Below are positions 8,676 to 17,582 of a stretch of DNA of 64,000 nucleotides, piece after piece. This DNA is from Methanohalophilus mahii DSM 5219 (lineage in GTDB: Archaea; Halobacteriota; Methanosarcinia; Methanosarcinales; Methanosarcinaceae). The notes under the pieces are model-generated. The model searched no databases and was not told the DNA's origin. It saw only the letters and a program-made list of their open reading frames with translations. How positions within the stretch are numbered: position 1 is the stretch's first letter; each line of letters starts with the position of its first letter. The position numbers and the translations under genes are program-made. The stretch is from the NCBI RefSeq assembly GCF_000025865.1, contig NC_014002.1, forward strand, positions 186,001 through 250,000. Reading direction: 5' to 3'.

Positions 8676-9848
8676 ATGAGAGACGTTGCAATTATCGGAA
8701 GTTATACTACCAAATTTGGTGAGATGTGGGAGCGTTCTTTCCGTGATATAGTTGTTGAGGCGGGAGTCGGAGCCCTTGAAGATGCCGGAGTTGGTGGAGA
8801 AAGTATCGACAGTATGTTTGTCGGTAATATGAGCGGCGGACAGTTTGTTGAACAGGAACACATCGGAGCCCTGATTGCTGATTATTCCGGCCTGGCAGCC
8901 GGTTTGCATGTCCCTTCCACCCGTGTGGAGGCCGCCTGTGCCTCCGGAGGACTGGCTTTCAGGCAGGGGATACAGTCCGTTGCATCTGGTTACAATGATA
9001 TAGTGGTAGCTGCAGGCGTTGAAAAAATGACAGACGTTTCCTCCGTTGGCGCTTCTTCAGCCCTTGCTGCAGCAGCTGACCGGGAGTGGGAGGGCATGAT
9101 GGGTGCCACCTTCCCCGGTCTGTATGCCATGATAGCCCGCATGCATATGCAGCAATACGGAACAACCAGTGAACAGCTTGCACAGGTTGCTGTGAAAAAT
9201 CATAAGAATGGTACCAATAATCCAATCGCCCAGTACAGGAATAATATCACAGTGGATAAAGTGCTTAATTCCATTATGGTTGCTGACCCCTTACACATCT
9301 TTGATTGCTCTCCGATAACTGACGGAGCAGCCGCTCTTGTGTTGGCTCCTGCCGAAGATGCCCACAAATACACCGACACCCCGATATACATAAAGGGGTC
9401 TGGGCAGGCAAGTGATACTATTGCCCTGCATGACCGTCGTGACATTACCACTCTTGATGCGAGTGTCTATGCTGCAAAGAGGGCCTATGAGATGGCAGGA
9501 ATCGGGCCGGATGATGTCGATGTGGCAGAGGTGCATGATTGTTTCACCATTGCAGAAATATGTGCTATCGAAGACCTTGGATTCGTAGAGAAAGGACAGG
9601 GTGGCAGATTTGTTGAAGAAGGCAATACAGTGATTGGCGGCAAGATTCCTGTAAATACTTCAGGCGGCTTGAAAGCTTGTGGTCATCCTGTGGGTGCGAC
9701 CGGCATCAAACAGGCTGCAGAGATTGTCAACCAGCTTCGTGGAGAAGCAGGGAAGAGACAGGTAGAGGGTGCCGAGATCGGACTGGCCCATAATGTAGGA
9801 GGGTCCGGTGCTACTGCACTTGTACATGTATTAGGCAGGGAGAGGTGA
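8676..9848 (+). CDS. Acetyl-CoA C-acetyltransferase (archaeal thiolase)
   Basis: 390 residues. It makes acetoacetyl-CoA from two acetyl-CoA for the HMG-CoA synthase encoded just upstream. C88 in VEAACASGG is the acylated cysteine; [17 protein letters not shown] carries the conserved NxSGG and GHP motifs. The end reads [11 protein letters not shown], where bacterial thiolases have a CxG motif, so this is the SCP2-like archaeal type that uses histidine there. It belongs to an operon with HMG-CoA synthase before it and the DUF35 scaffold protein after it (6-base gap). Confidence 0.95.
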   Translation: MRDVAIIGSYTTKFGEMWERSFRDIVVEAGVGALEDAGVGGESIDSMFVGNMSGGQFVEQEHIGALIADYSGLAAGLHVPSTRVEAACASGGLAFRQGIQSVASGYNDIVVAAGVEKMTDVSSVGASSALAAAADREWEGMMGATFPGLYAMIARMHMQQYGTTSEQLAQVAVKNHKNGTNNPIAQYRNNITVDKVLNSIMVADPLHIFDCSPITDGAAALVLAPAEDAHKYTDTPIYIKGSGQASDTIALHDRRDITTLDASVYAAKRAYEMAGIGPDDVDVAEVHDCFTIAEICAIEDLGFVEKGQGGRFVEEGNTVIGGKIPVNTSGGLKACGHPVGATGIKQAAEIVNQLRGEAGKRQVEGAEIGLAHNVGGSGATALVHVLGRER

Positions 9849-9854
9849 TTATAG

Positions 9855-10244
9855 ATGTCTGTTGCAAGATTCTGGAGACAGCAGGTACAGAGATATAATC
9901 TCGTAGGTAACCATTGTAGAAACTGTGATGAATACTATTATCCTCCGAGGACTACCTGTCCGTTTTGCAGAAGGAACGGGGAGATGGAGGAATACAAGTT
10001 CAGCGGCAAAGGTGAACTTGTAACATATACGATAATTCATTCAGCAGCTGAAGGATTTGAACACCAGACCCCGTATGTGTTGGGTATTGTGAAACTGGAG
10101 GAAGGCCCACGGCTCACATCCCAGATCATAGCACAACCAGAGGATGTGAACATCGGTATGAAGGTAAGGCCTGTGTTCCGCAAACTCGGTGAAAGCGGGG
10201 ATAAGGGTATGCTCCATTACGGTACCAAATTCACACCGGCGTGA
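9855..10244 (+). CDS. Zn-ribbon OB-fold DUF35 protein, scaffold of the thiolase/HMG-CoA synthase complex
   Basis: 129 residues. A rubredoxin-like zinc ribbon is formed by C21, C24, C35 and C38 (CRNCDEYYYPPRTTCPFC), followed by an OB-fold (KGELVTYTIIH and later strands). In archaea this family bridges thiolase and HMG-CoA synthase and holds a shared CoA-binding site, so the intermediate is channelled. The order HMG-CoA synthase, thiolase, DUF35 with gaps of 10 and 6 bases supports the same role here. It ends four bases before the CYTH gene. Confidence 0.93.
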   Translation: MSVARFWRQQVQRYNLVGNHCRNCDEYYYPPRTTCPFCRRNGEMEEYKFSGKGELVTYTIIHSAAEGFEHQTPYVLGIVKLEEGPRLTSQIIAQPEDVNIGMKVRPVFRKLGESGDKGMLHYGTKFTPA

Positions 10245-10248
10245 TGAG

Positions 10249-10764
10249 ATGCTTGAGGTAGAAGTAAAATCCCGTATCACCCTCTCCCATGCTCGTGAAG
10301 TTCTTGACAGGCTGGATGCAAAATTCCTGGAGACAGAGGAGCATTTTGATATTTACTATAATGCTCCGCACCGGGATTTTGCAGAAACGGACGAAGCTTT
10401 GCGTATACGTTCTGTTAATGACAGGCAGGTCCTGACCTACAAGGGTAAAAAACTGGACGAAGTAACCAAAAGTCGTGAGGAGATCCAGACTCATGTGGAA
10501 GCCGAAGCCATGATACATATTCTGGAAAGACTTGGTTTCAAAGAAACTGCGAGGGTCCAGAAGGTGAGGGATGTTTTCAAAATAGGAGACATCACCTTAT
10601 GTCTGGACGAAGTGGATTCCCTGGGTCAGTTCATCGAATTTGAGATAATCTCGGATGCTGATATGGAAGAAAGCAAAAAACGCATTTTTGCGATGATGGA
10701 AAATTTTGGCCTGAAACCCGAGGATTCCATCCGTAAATCCTATCTGGAACTCGTTATGGAGTAA
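10249..10764 (+). CDS. CYTH-domain protein (class IV adenylate cyclase-like, CyaB)
   Basis: 171 residues from the ATG at 10249, which follows the DUF35 stop by four bases; an earlier in-frame ATG would overlap the DUF35 gene by 56 bases and adds nothing family-like. The signature ExExK is at E3, E5 and K7 (MLEVEVKSRI), and LRIRSVNDRQVLTYKGKK gives the basic strands that bind triphosphate. The CYTH fold covers class IV adenylate cyclases and tripolyphosphate/thiamine-triphosphate hydrolases. In archaea the true substrate is unclear. It is translationally close to the mevalonate genes but need not act with them. Confidence 0.85.
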   Translation: MLEVEVKSRITLSHAREVLDRLDAKFLETEEHFDIYYNAPHRDFAETDEALRIRSVNDRQVLTYKGKKLDEVTKSREEIQTHVEAEAMIHILERLGFKETARVQKVRDVFKIGDITLCLDEVDSLGQFIEFEIISDADMEESKKRIFAMMENFGLKPEDSIRKSYLELVME

Positions 10765-10810
10765 GCAGTCTTTCGTGATTTTCGTGTAAATTTTTGGGGG
10801 ATATGGTCCA

Positions 10811-12226
10811 ATGTCAGCCAGCACGGTAGGCCTTAGTTTAATTGTAATTGGACTGGTTTTACTTATTGGAAAATGGATACGGGTGGTATCTCCTCCCCTT
10901 CAAAAACTCTTCATTCCCAGTTCACTTATAGGAGGTTTTCTGGGTTTGTTTCTGGGTGGAGAGGTACTTGGGAATGTGGTCTCCTGGGCTGGTATCACCG
11001 GTACTTTTCTTTCAGGCGGTTTATTTCCTGAGTATATGCTTGATGTATGGATAGCTTTGCCCGGGCTTTTCATAAATATCATATTCGCTACACTCTTTCT
11101 TGGCAAAAAAATACCTTCTCTACGTCAGATGTGGATACTGGCAGGTCCTCAGATAACTCACGGGCAGACCATAGCATGGGGACAGTACGTATTCGGGATA
11201 CTGGCAACTATTCTGATTTTAACTCCGTTTTTTGGAATAGATCCCATGGCTGGCGCCCTTATTGAGATATCCTTTGAAGGAGGGCATGGTACGGCTGCTG
11301 GAATGGCTGCGACTTTCGAAGAACTGGGATTTGAGGAAGCAGGCGATCTTTCCCTTGGTCTTGCAACTGTAGGTATCCTTTTTGGTGTCATATTTGGTAT
11401 CTTGATGCTCAATTATGGTGTCAGGACCGGTAAAACAATGGTACTGCAAAACCCTGAAGAAATTTCTCTTGATGCAAGTCGCCAGACCGGCATAATTGAT
11501 TTTGATGCAAGGGAATCCGCCGGCAAGATCACGACGAGACCTGAATCTATTGAGCCTCTTTCACTCCATTTTGCCTATGTGGGAGTTGCGATTGGGATTG
11601 GATATGTGATCCTTCAGGCACTTATCCAGCTTGAGAAAATCACCTGGGGCCAGGCAACCGATATCTACCTCATGACCTATATCCCCCTCTTTCCCCTGGC
11701 AATGATCGGGGGTATCATCCTTCAGATGTTCCTTGACAGATATGATGTCCACCAAACACTGGACAGGGGACTAATGATGAGGATACAGGGTTTGTCCCTG
11801 GATATATTGATAACCAGTGCCATAGCGACCCTTTCCCTGACAGTCATTGGAAACAACCTGATGCCGTTCATTATCCTGGCAACAGTCGGGATTGTATGGA
11901 ACCTGGTCGCATTCATATACCTGGGCCCGAGGATGATGCCAACTTACTGGTTTGAAAGGAGCATAGGTAATTTTGGTCAATCTATGGGTATGACAGCAAG
12001 CGGTCTTCTGCTGATGAGAATAGCGGATCCGGATAACAGGTCCCCAGCTATGGAAGGATTTGGTTATAAGCAGTTATTATTTGAACCGATAGTAGGCGGT
12101 GGTGTGTTCACAGCTGCTTCAGTACCCCTCATATTCTATTTCGGACCAATACCTGTACTCCTTCTGGCATTTGTTGTTATGTTATTCTGGATGGGATTGG
12201 GAATATTCTATTTTGGAAAAAAGTAA
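10811..12226 (+). CDS. Sodium/glutamate symporter family protein (GltS-like)
   Basis: 471 residues with about ten to twelve membrane segments. Family signals are the opening hydrophobic helices ending in IPSSLIGGFLGLFLGGE, and the repeated glycine-rich hairpins GGHGTAAGMAATF near residue 160 and GQSMGMTASGLLLMRIADP near residue 395. These are the inverted-repeat pore loops of the glutamate:sodium symporter family. It is somewhat longer than bacterial GltS (about 400), with an extra loop near 215-245. Glutamate is a common osmolyte in halophilic methanogens, so uptake of an acidic amino acid is plausible, but the substrate is inferred only from the family. Confidence 0.85.
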   Translation: MSASTVGLSLIVIGLVLLIGKWIRVVSPPLQKLFIPSSLIGGFLGLFLGGEVLGNVVSWAGITGTFLSGGLFPEYMLDVWIALPGLFINIIFATLFLGKKIPSLRQMWILAGPQITHGQTIAWGQYVFGILATILILTPFFGIDPMAGALIEISFEGGHGTAAGMAATFEELGFEEAGDLSLGLATVGILFGVIFGILMLNYGVRTGKTMVLQNPEEISLDASRQTGIIDFDARESAGKITTRPESIEPLSLHFAYVGVAIGIGYVILQALIQLEKITWGQATDIYLMTYIPLFPLAMIGGIILQMFLDRYDVHQTLDRGLMMRIQGLSLDILITSAIATLSLTVIGNNLMPFIILATVGIVWNLVAFIYLGPRMMPTYWFERSIGNFGQSMGMTASGLLLMRIADPDNRSPAMEGFGYKQLLFEPIVGGGVFTAASVPLIFYFGPIPVLLLAFVVMLFWMGLGIFYFGKK

Positions 12227-12234
12227 AAAGGAAA

Positions 12235-12255
12235 AAAATCAGGCTGAAATCAGCC
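12235..12255 (-). terminator. Terminator hairpin at the end of metG
   Basis: GGCTGA-AA-TCAGCC (12242-12255) is a perfect six-base-pair hairpin overlapping the metG stop. Read on the minus strand it is followed by a T-rich run into the intergenic space, as in intrinsic-type archaeal termination. Confidence 0.55.
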
Positions 12256-14292
12256 AATCTGTGTTCCATTCTTTGCTTCTTTTTCAGGGGAAAGCAGAAT
12301 TGCACCGCCGTCTTCATCCACTCCGGCAAGCACCATGCCGAAAGATTTGACACCGCAGAGTTTGGCAGGTTTGAGATTGGCCAGTACGATTACCTGTCTG
12401 CCCTTTACTTCTTCGGGGCTATGGGTCAGGGCAATTCCGGCAACGATCTGGCGTGGTGTTTCTTCGCCGATGTCAACTTCCAGCCTGAGTAATTTGTCGG
12501 CCTTTTCGACCTTTTCAGCTTCAACAATGGTGCCTACACGCATATCGAGTTTACCGAAATCTTCGAAGGTAATTTCTTCGTTATCTGTCATTATTTGTTC
12601 TCCTTTCTTGCGGTTTTGTTTTTCATTGGCTTCTTTGACCCGCTGTGAGGCAATGGCTTCCATCTTTTCTATGGTTTCATCCTCTATTTTCTTGAAGAGG
12701 ATGGAGGGTTTGTTAAGGGATGTACCCGATTCAACAGGCACGGTACCCTGGCTGTAGAGTGCTGTGTGTACATCGCTCTCCATACCGAGCTGTTTCCAGG
12801 CATTTCCGGCCTTTTCAGGAATCAGGGGTTCATAAAGCAGAGTAAGGGCTTTGCCGATCTGCATGCAGTTTTTGAGTACGCGGCCACATTCCTCTTTGTC
12901 TTCCTTTATCAGGTTCCAGGGTTCTCTGGACTGGAAATAGATATTTCCATAGGAAGCAAGGGTCATCACGCTGTCTGCATATTTTTTGAACTCATACTTT
13001 TCCATTGCCTCACTTGCCTCATCAATGGTATTCTGGATGGTTTCCATGACTTCATCATCAAGTTTACCTTCAGGAATGGCCTTGAAGTTCTTGTAGGCAA
13101 AGAGTAATGTGCGGTAAAGGAAATTGCCGAACACTCCTACAAGTTCGGTATTGGTCTTTTCCTGGAATACCTTCCAGGAGAAATTGAGTTCCTTGGTATG
13201 GGATGTGTAACTTGCCAGGTAATAACGCAACAGGTCCTGGTGGAAACCCTGCTGCATGTAGTCATCACCGACCCATACAACGTAACCACGGCTTTTTGAG
13301 AAGGTTTTGTTCTCTATCTTCACCATACCTGATGCTACCACAGATGAGGCGGGAGAATAACCAGCACCTTTAAGCATGGCAGGCAGGAATATACAGTGAT
13401 GGTAGATTATGTCTCCGCCGATAAAATGTACTATTTCACCATCATCCTTCCAGTATTTTTCCCAGCTGTCACCGGTTGCATTTGCCCATTCCTCTGTGAA
13501 GGCGATATAACCTATGGGTGCATCCACCCATACATAGACGACCAGGTCATCACGACCCGGGAATTTGACACCCCATTCGAGATTGCGGGTAATACACCAG
13601 TCATCAAGTCCCTGCTTTACCCATCCTAAGGCATAGTTGCGGGCATTGGACGTACCATCAAGTCTGTCAAGGTATTCAAGCAAGTAGTCATTGAACTGGG
13701 ATAATTTAAAGAAGAAGTGTTCCTGTTCCTTATACTCGGCAACCCCGCCACAGATGGTACAGACGGGATTTTTGAGTTCCCCGGGTTCCAGGTGTTTCCC
13801 ACATCCCTGATCGCATTCATCACCCCGGGCACTTTCTGCGCAGTGCGGGCATTCTCCTTCCACATACCTGTCTGGCAGGAATCGATTGCATCCGGCACAA
13901 TATGCGATCTCTATCGTTTTGGGGTATACGTAATCGTTTTCGATCAAACGGTTCACTATATCATGAGTGCGATTATGGTTTGTTGGATCATCGGTTGTAC
14001 CGAAGGCATCGAATTCGATACCCATTGACTTGAATGTCTCATCAAAATGGCTATGGTATTTCTTGATCAGGGCCTGCGGGGTAGTATTCTGCTCCTCAGC
14101 ATTGAATACGATGGGGGTGCCGTGGGTATCCGAGCCGCAAACAAAAGTAACTTCATGACCCATTTTTTTTAATGAGCGTACAAATATGTCTGCAGGAATA
14201 TAGGTCCTTAAGTGACCGATGTGGGCCATTCCATTGGCATAGGGTAATCCACAGGTCACAAGTATGGGTTTATCAGGTGAAAAGCGTGACAT
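12250..14292 (-). CDS. metG: Methionine--tRNA ligase with C-terminal tRNA-binding domain
   Basis: 680 residues. It charges tRNA-Met with methionine. The class I motifs are AHIGHLRT near residue 21 and FSKSRGY (KMSKS equivalent) near residue 335. Two zinc-knuckle groups are present (CAGCNRF with CPHC; CDQGC with CTIC). From about residue 575 an EMAPII/Trbp111-like OB-fold begins ([17 protein letters not shown]), which raises tRNA affinity and dimerises the enzyme in many bacteria and archaea. The gene is convergent with the GltS-like gene and divergent from sppA. Confidence 0.97.
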   Translation of the reverse strand: MSRFSPDKPILVTCGLPYANGMAHIGHLRTYIPADIFVRSLKKMGHEVTFVCGSDTHGTPIVFNAEEQNTTPQALIKKYHSHFDETFKSMGIEFDAFGTTDDPTNHNRTHDIVNRLIENDYVYPKTIEIAYCAGCNRFLPDRYVEGECPHCAESARGDECDQGCGKHLEPGELKNPVCTICGGVAEYKEQEHFFFKLSQFNDYLLEYLDRLDGTSNARNYALGWVKQGLDDWCITRNLEWGVKFPGRDDLVVYVWVDAPIGYIAFTEEWANATGDSWEKYWKDDGEIVHFIGGDIIYHHCIFLPAMLKGAGYSPASSVVASGMVKIENKTFSKSRGYVVWVGDDYMQQGFHQDLLRYYLASYTSHTKELNFSWKVFQEKTNTELVGVFGNFLYRTLLFAYKNFKAIPEGKLDDEVMETIQNTIDEASEAMEKYEFKKYADSVMTLASYGNIYFQSREPWNLIKEDKEECGRVLKNCMQIGKALTLLYEPLIPEKAGNAWKQLGMESDVHTALYSQGTVPVESGTSLNKPSILFKKIEDETIEKMEAIASQRVKEANEKQNRKKGEQIMTDNEEITFEDFGKLDMRVGTIVEAEKVEKADKLLRLEVDIGEETPRQIVAGIALTHSPEEVKGRQVIVLANLKPAKLCGVKSFGMVLAGVDEDGGAILLSPEKEAKNGTQIG

Positions 14293-14454
14293 GGTATTTC
14301 TCCGTTTGTATCAGTATTAATGGTAATAATGTGTTTGCAATGGGATGGGAGACAATTATAAAATACATTTCGCTCCTTTTCTTAAGGAAAGTGAGGGTTG
14401 TCAGAAGGTATTTGAATATTCAGGGTGATAATTGCCTTTATATAGAGGAATACA

Positions 14455-15573
14455 ATGAACGAAAACGATCCCACCAACAATGATGAGGGCGAAAGTTTCT
14501 CGGGCAATAAGAGGTTTCTTGCAGGCAGTGATAAATCGCTTTATACGGAATTAGAAGACGAGCCGTATGAAGAACCTGTGCAGGACCAGCCCTTATCCGG
14601 TTCGCCTCCTTTGTCCCCTCCCGATGAAACCGGCAAAGGCCGGATGGATGCTCCTGAAAAAAAAAGTAATTTTGGTAAATATGCTGCCCTTATTGCAGTC
14701 CTGCTTTTGGTAATCGGTTCGAGTTTTGCAATAATCTATTATGCAGCCGGAGGGGATTTTTACCCCGATAATGACAGGGTGGCTGTAATCTATATCCAGG
14801 GTACGATGCTGACCGGCAGTGTCCCTTCAGGACTCGGCTATGCCACATCTGAGGACATCTCTTCCAGTATCCGTAAGGCAGTTGATGACGATAGCGTAAA
14901 AGCGATTGTATTGCGGGTCAACAGTGGCGGTGGTTCGGGTTCCGCATCAGAAGAGATCAATACGGAAATAAGAAAAGCCCAACAGGCAGGTGTGCCGGTT
15001 GTGACTTCCATGGGAGATGTGGCTGCCAGTGCTGCCTATCATGTGTCTTCCAGTACCGATCTGATAGTTGCAAATCGAAATACAATGACAGGCAGTATAG
15101 GGGTTATCTGGACCTTCCGTAACATGTCTGCTTATTACGAGGAGGAAGGTATCGATTTCCATGTTGCTAAATCAGGTGAGTTCAAGGATATGGGTGGAAC
15201 ATGGCGTGGTCTTAGCGATGAAGAAAAAGAATATGCAGACCGTGTAATAATGGAAAGTTACAATCTTTTCGTACAGGATGTGGCCCAGGGGCGCAATATG
15301 ACGGTCAGTGAAGTGAAGGATATAGCAGACGGGCGAATCTACACGGGCGTCTCTGCCAAACGTATCGGGCTTATCGATGAGTACGGCAATTTCTATGATG
15401 CTATCGATAGGGCTGCTGGTATGGGTGGAATTGAAGGAGAACCCTCTATCTACTATGTGAACAAACCTTCAATTACAAACCTCTTATTTGGCTCTGAGGT
15501 ACAGAATGATAACATGGTCGAGAATTTTGTGAATTATTACGAGAAATCTCCCTTTGGCAAACTTGCATATTGA
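14455..15573 (+). CDS. sppA: Signal peptide peptidase SppA (S49 family)
   Basis: 372 residues. An acidic, proline-rich cytoplasmic stretch of about 70 residues precedes one membrane helix (YAALIAVLLLVIGSSFAIIY). The catalytic domain lies outside. The Ser-Lys dyad is seen as S214 in TMTGSIGVIW and K239 in HVAKSGEFKDM, matching single-domain archaeal and Bacillus-type SppA. It degrades leftover signal peptides in the membrane. The long acidic N-terminal tail is unusual and may be a halophile trait or a regulatory region. A RBS (AGAGGA) lies before the ATG. The nitroreductase gene follows with almost no gap. Confidence 0.92.
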   Translation: MNENDPTNNDEGESFSGNKRFLAGSDKSLYTELEDEPYEEPVQDQPLSGSPPLSPPDETGKGRMDAPEKKSNFGKYAALIAVLLLVIGSSFAIIYYAAGGDFYPDNDRVAVIYIQGTMLTGSVPSGLGYATSEDISSSIRKAVDDDSVKAIVLRVNSGGGSGSASEEINTEIRKAQQAGVPVVTSMGDVAASAAYHVSSSTDLIVANRNTMTGSIGVIWTFRNMSAYYEEEGIDFHVAKSGEFKDMGGTWRGLSDEEKEYADRVIMESYNLFVQDVAQGRNMTVSEVKDIADGRIYTGVSAKRIGLIDEYGNFYDAIDRAAGMGGIEGEPSIYYVNKPSITNLLFGSEVQNDNMVENFVNYYEKSPFGKLAY

Positions 15574-15584
15574 AGGTGTACTGG

Positions 15585-16322
15585 ATGACAGGAGAAGGCA
15601 AACGTTTCATGGAAGCAACCAGATTTGGTGAATTGGACCCGTCCCCTCAGATGCTGGGTCGTTCCCCTCCGCCCCTCGAAATAGCACCTGATGCAGACAG
15701 GTCCCTGATATCCCTTCCCGAAGTTGACGGTTTGGAAATGGATTCGGTTGATCTTAAAAGAGCTATTGAAGCCCGCCGCAGTATAAGGAATTTCACAGGA
15801 TCTTCCCTCTCCCTTCAGGATCTTGCCTGGTTGCTTTGGGCCACACAGGGAGTAAAAAAAGTAATGGATGATGTGGCCACTTTCCGTACCGTTCCTTCAG
15901 CGGGTGCAAGACATTCCTTTGAAACCTATCTTTCGATTGGCAATGTTGAAGGGCTGGAGCAGGGTTTGTACCGATACCTTGCACTGGAACATTCAATTGT
16001 TGAAGAACAACAGGATGAGAATATCATGTCAAAGGTGGCCCATGCATGTCTGGATCAGTCTTTCGTGCACAACTGTGGGGCTGTTTTCATATGGGTTGCT
16101 ATTTCTGAAAGAATGGGCTGGCGGTATGGTGAGCGGGGTTACCGTTACCTGCATCTGGATGCCGGGCATGTCTGCCAGAATCTCTATCTGGCATCACAGG
16201 CGGTAAAATGTGGTGTTTGTGCTGTTGCCGCTTTTAAGGATGATGAACTGAATTCCCTGCTTGGCCTTGACGGGGACAAACATTTCGTGGTTTACCTGGC
16301 GGCTGTGGGAAAACGGGATTGA
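15585..16322 (+). CDS. SagB/nitroreductase-family FMN oxidoreductase
   Basis: 245 residues from ATG 15585, chosen because GAAGGTG lies six bases before it; the TTG at 15570, overlapping the sppA stop, would add five residues. The nitroreductase fold is shown by ARRSIRNFTG (FMN phosphate contact), the SAGARH segment, and LDAGHVCQNLYLASQAVKCG near residue 195. Family members reduce nitro groups, quinones or azolines (SagB/ThcOx). No peptide-modification partner is nearby, so its substrate is unknown. It probably shares a transcript with sppA and ends one base from the convergent R15P isomerase gene. Confidence 0.85.
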   Translation: MTGEGKRFMEATRFGELDPSPQMLGRSPPPLEIAPDADRSLISLPEVDGLEMDSVDLKRAIEARRSIRNFTGSSLSLQDLAWLLWATQGVKKVMDDVATFRTVPSAGARHSFETYLSIGNVEGLEQGLYRYLALEHSIVEEQQDENIMSKVAHACLDQSFVHNCGAVFIWVAISERMGWRYGERGYRYLHLDAGHVCQNLYLASQAVKCGVCAVAAFKDDELNSLLGLDGDKHFVVYLAAVGKRD

Positions 16323-16323
16323 T

Positions 16324-17250
16324 TCATCCCATTTTTTTCAGTTCCCAGCCCAGGTGTTCTTTTATTATCACATAGGCCATCTCCGGGGGAAACGCTCCCG
16401 CTTCGGTCACGATCAGGTCAATATATTCTGATGGTGTGACATCAAAGGCAGGGTTGCTTATTTTAACATCTGGCATATCACCAAGTTTATCGCTGGGAAT
16501 AACTTCATCAGGGTCACGTTCCTCTATTTCCACCAGGTCACCAAAAAGGGTAGAAGGACTGAATTTGTAGGTCTCGGCTGCAGATATGAAGTTGACACGT
16601 GCTTCATGGGCTGCCAGGGCCAGCTGGGATGTACCGATCTTGTTAACAAGAGCACCATTTACGGTTATTGAATCTGCACCCACTATTACAGTGTCCACAT
16701 TTTTCATTGTATATCGCACTGCCGAGTCTACGATGAGGGTTGTGTCAATTCCGGCGTCACTGAGTTCTTTTATTGTAATAAATCCCTGTCTGCGAGGTCG
16801 GGACTCGGTCGCATAAACTTTTATTCTCTTTCCCTGCTTGTGGGCGGTTTTTATGATTGCAAGGGCTGCATGGGAATTGCAGTGGGTCATGACGGTATCC
16901 CCGTCCCGGAGGCGTTTTGCACCGATCTCTCCTATGTTATCAAGGGCATTGTCGGCGTTTCGGATAAATTCTGTGGCATTATCTAGGATCTGGCTGCGTG
17001 CCTCTTCCACAGTTTCTGCATCATAACTGCCCGCCAGCATTACCGCATTGGGAAGGGAGACAGCTGTGGGTCGGGTTTCAATAAGAATGGATTTGGCTTT
17101 TTCTACTTTCGCTACAAATTCTTCAAAGGACGAGGTTTCCAGCATTTCCACATAATCCCGCAGTGCCTTAGCAGCTGCAGTTGCAATTCTGCCTGCCCCG
17201 CGAATCTCCATTGACCGTATCTTTTCAGCCGTGTCGAGTAACTGCTGCAT
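16324..17250 (-). CDS. Ribose 1,5-bisphosphate isomerase
   Basis: 308 residues of the eIF2B-alpha-like family. It converts ribose 1,5-bisphosphate to ribulose 1,5-bisphosphate in the archaeal AMP-degradation route that feeds type III RuBisCO. The likely catalytic pair is C124 (MTHCNSHAAL) and D193 (IVGADSITVNG), spaced exactly as in the characterised Thermococcus enzyme. ATESRPRRQG is the phosphate-binding arginine segment. AMP phosphorylase and RuBisCO genes are not in this window. It could be mistaken for a translation factor eIF2B subunit, but the R15Pi-type start (RSMEIRGAGRIATAAA) favours the isomerase. Confidence 0.9.
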   Translation of the reverse strand: MQQLLDTAEKIRSMEIRGAGRIATAAAKALRDYVEMLETSSFEEFVAKVEKAKSILIETRPTAVSLPNAVMLAGSYDAETVEEARSQILDNATEFIRNADNALDNIGEIGAKRLRDGDTVMTHCNSHAALAIIKTAHKQGKRIKVYATESRPRRQGFITIKELSDAGIDTTLIVDSAVRYTMKNVDTVIVGADSITVNGALVNKIGTSQLALAAHEARVNFISAAETYKFSPSTLFGDLVEIEERDPDEVIPSDKLGDMPDVKISNPAFDVTPSEYIDLIVTEAGAFPPEMAYVIIKEHLGWELKKMG

Positions 17251-17368
17251 AGCTATTTGGATGGGATGTGGAAGGATTTATAGGTATTGTAATCCCGGCA
17301 CAGTTTAATATTTTCTTTAAGGATTCTCCAAAAACTATAATATTTCACAGAACCAAATCCAAACAATC

Positions 17369-17539
17369 ATGTCCGATGCACCAGATTACAACAATGATAC
17401 CGAAGAATGTCTTTCTGAAGAGGAAGTGGAAGAATTGATGGTCAGAACTTCCAGAAAGCAGGTCCGATCGGATTACCGTCGCAGTCTGGGCTCGGAAGCC
17501 AGCAGAAGATATTGTGATCTAAATACCGGGAAGGACTAA
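17369..17539 (+). CDS. Small acidic/basic protein of 56 residues, unknown
   Basis: An ATG at 17369 opens 56 codons ending in TAA at 17537-17539. The first half is acidic (TEECLSEEEVEEL), the second half basic (RTSRKQVRSDYRRSLGS, ASRRYCD). It contains two cysteines and no membrane segment. It fills most of the gap between the divergent R15P isomerase and the aldehyde dehydrogenase and lies 43 bases before the latter. No family recognised; the charge-split layout resembles small nucleic-acid-binding or adaptor proteins, which is only a guess. No strong RBS is seen. Confidence 0.45.
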   Translation: MSDAPDYNNDTEECLSEEEVEELMVRTSRKQVRSDYRRSLGSEASRRYCDLNTGKD

Positions 17540-17582
17540 AGGCTGGCAAAATTCCTTATATTGCAAGTACATACTTTTCTGC

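Noticed and set aside
14436-14446. TATA-like CTTTATATAG before sppA
   Set aside because: It is only about ten bases from the ATG, which would put the transcript start inside the gene.
16324-17250. Translation initiation factor eIF2B subunit as the identity of this gene
   Set aside because: The Cys-Asp pair with the spacing of the known ribose-1,5-bisphosphate isomerase favours the metabolic enzyme.
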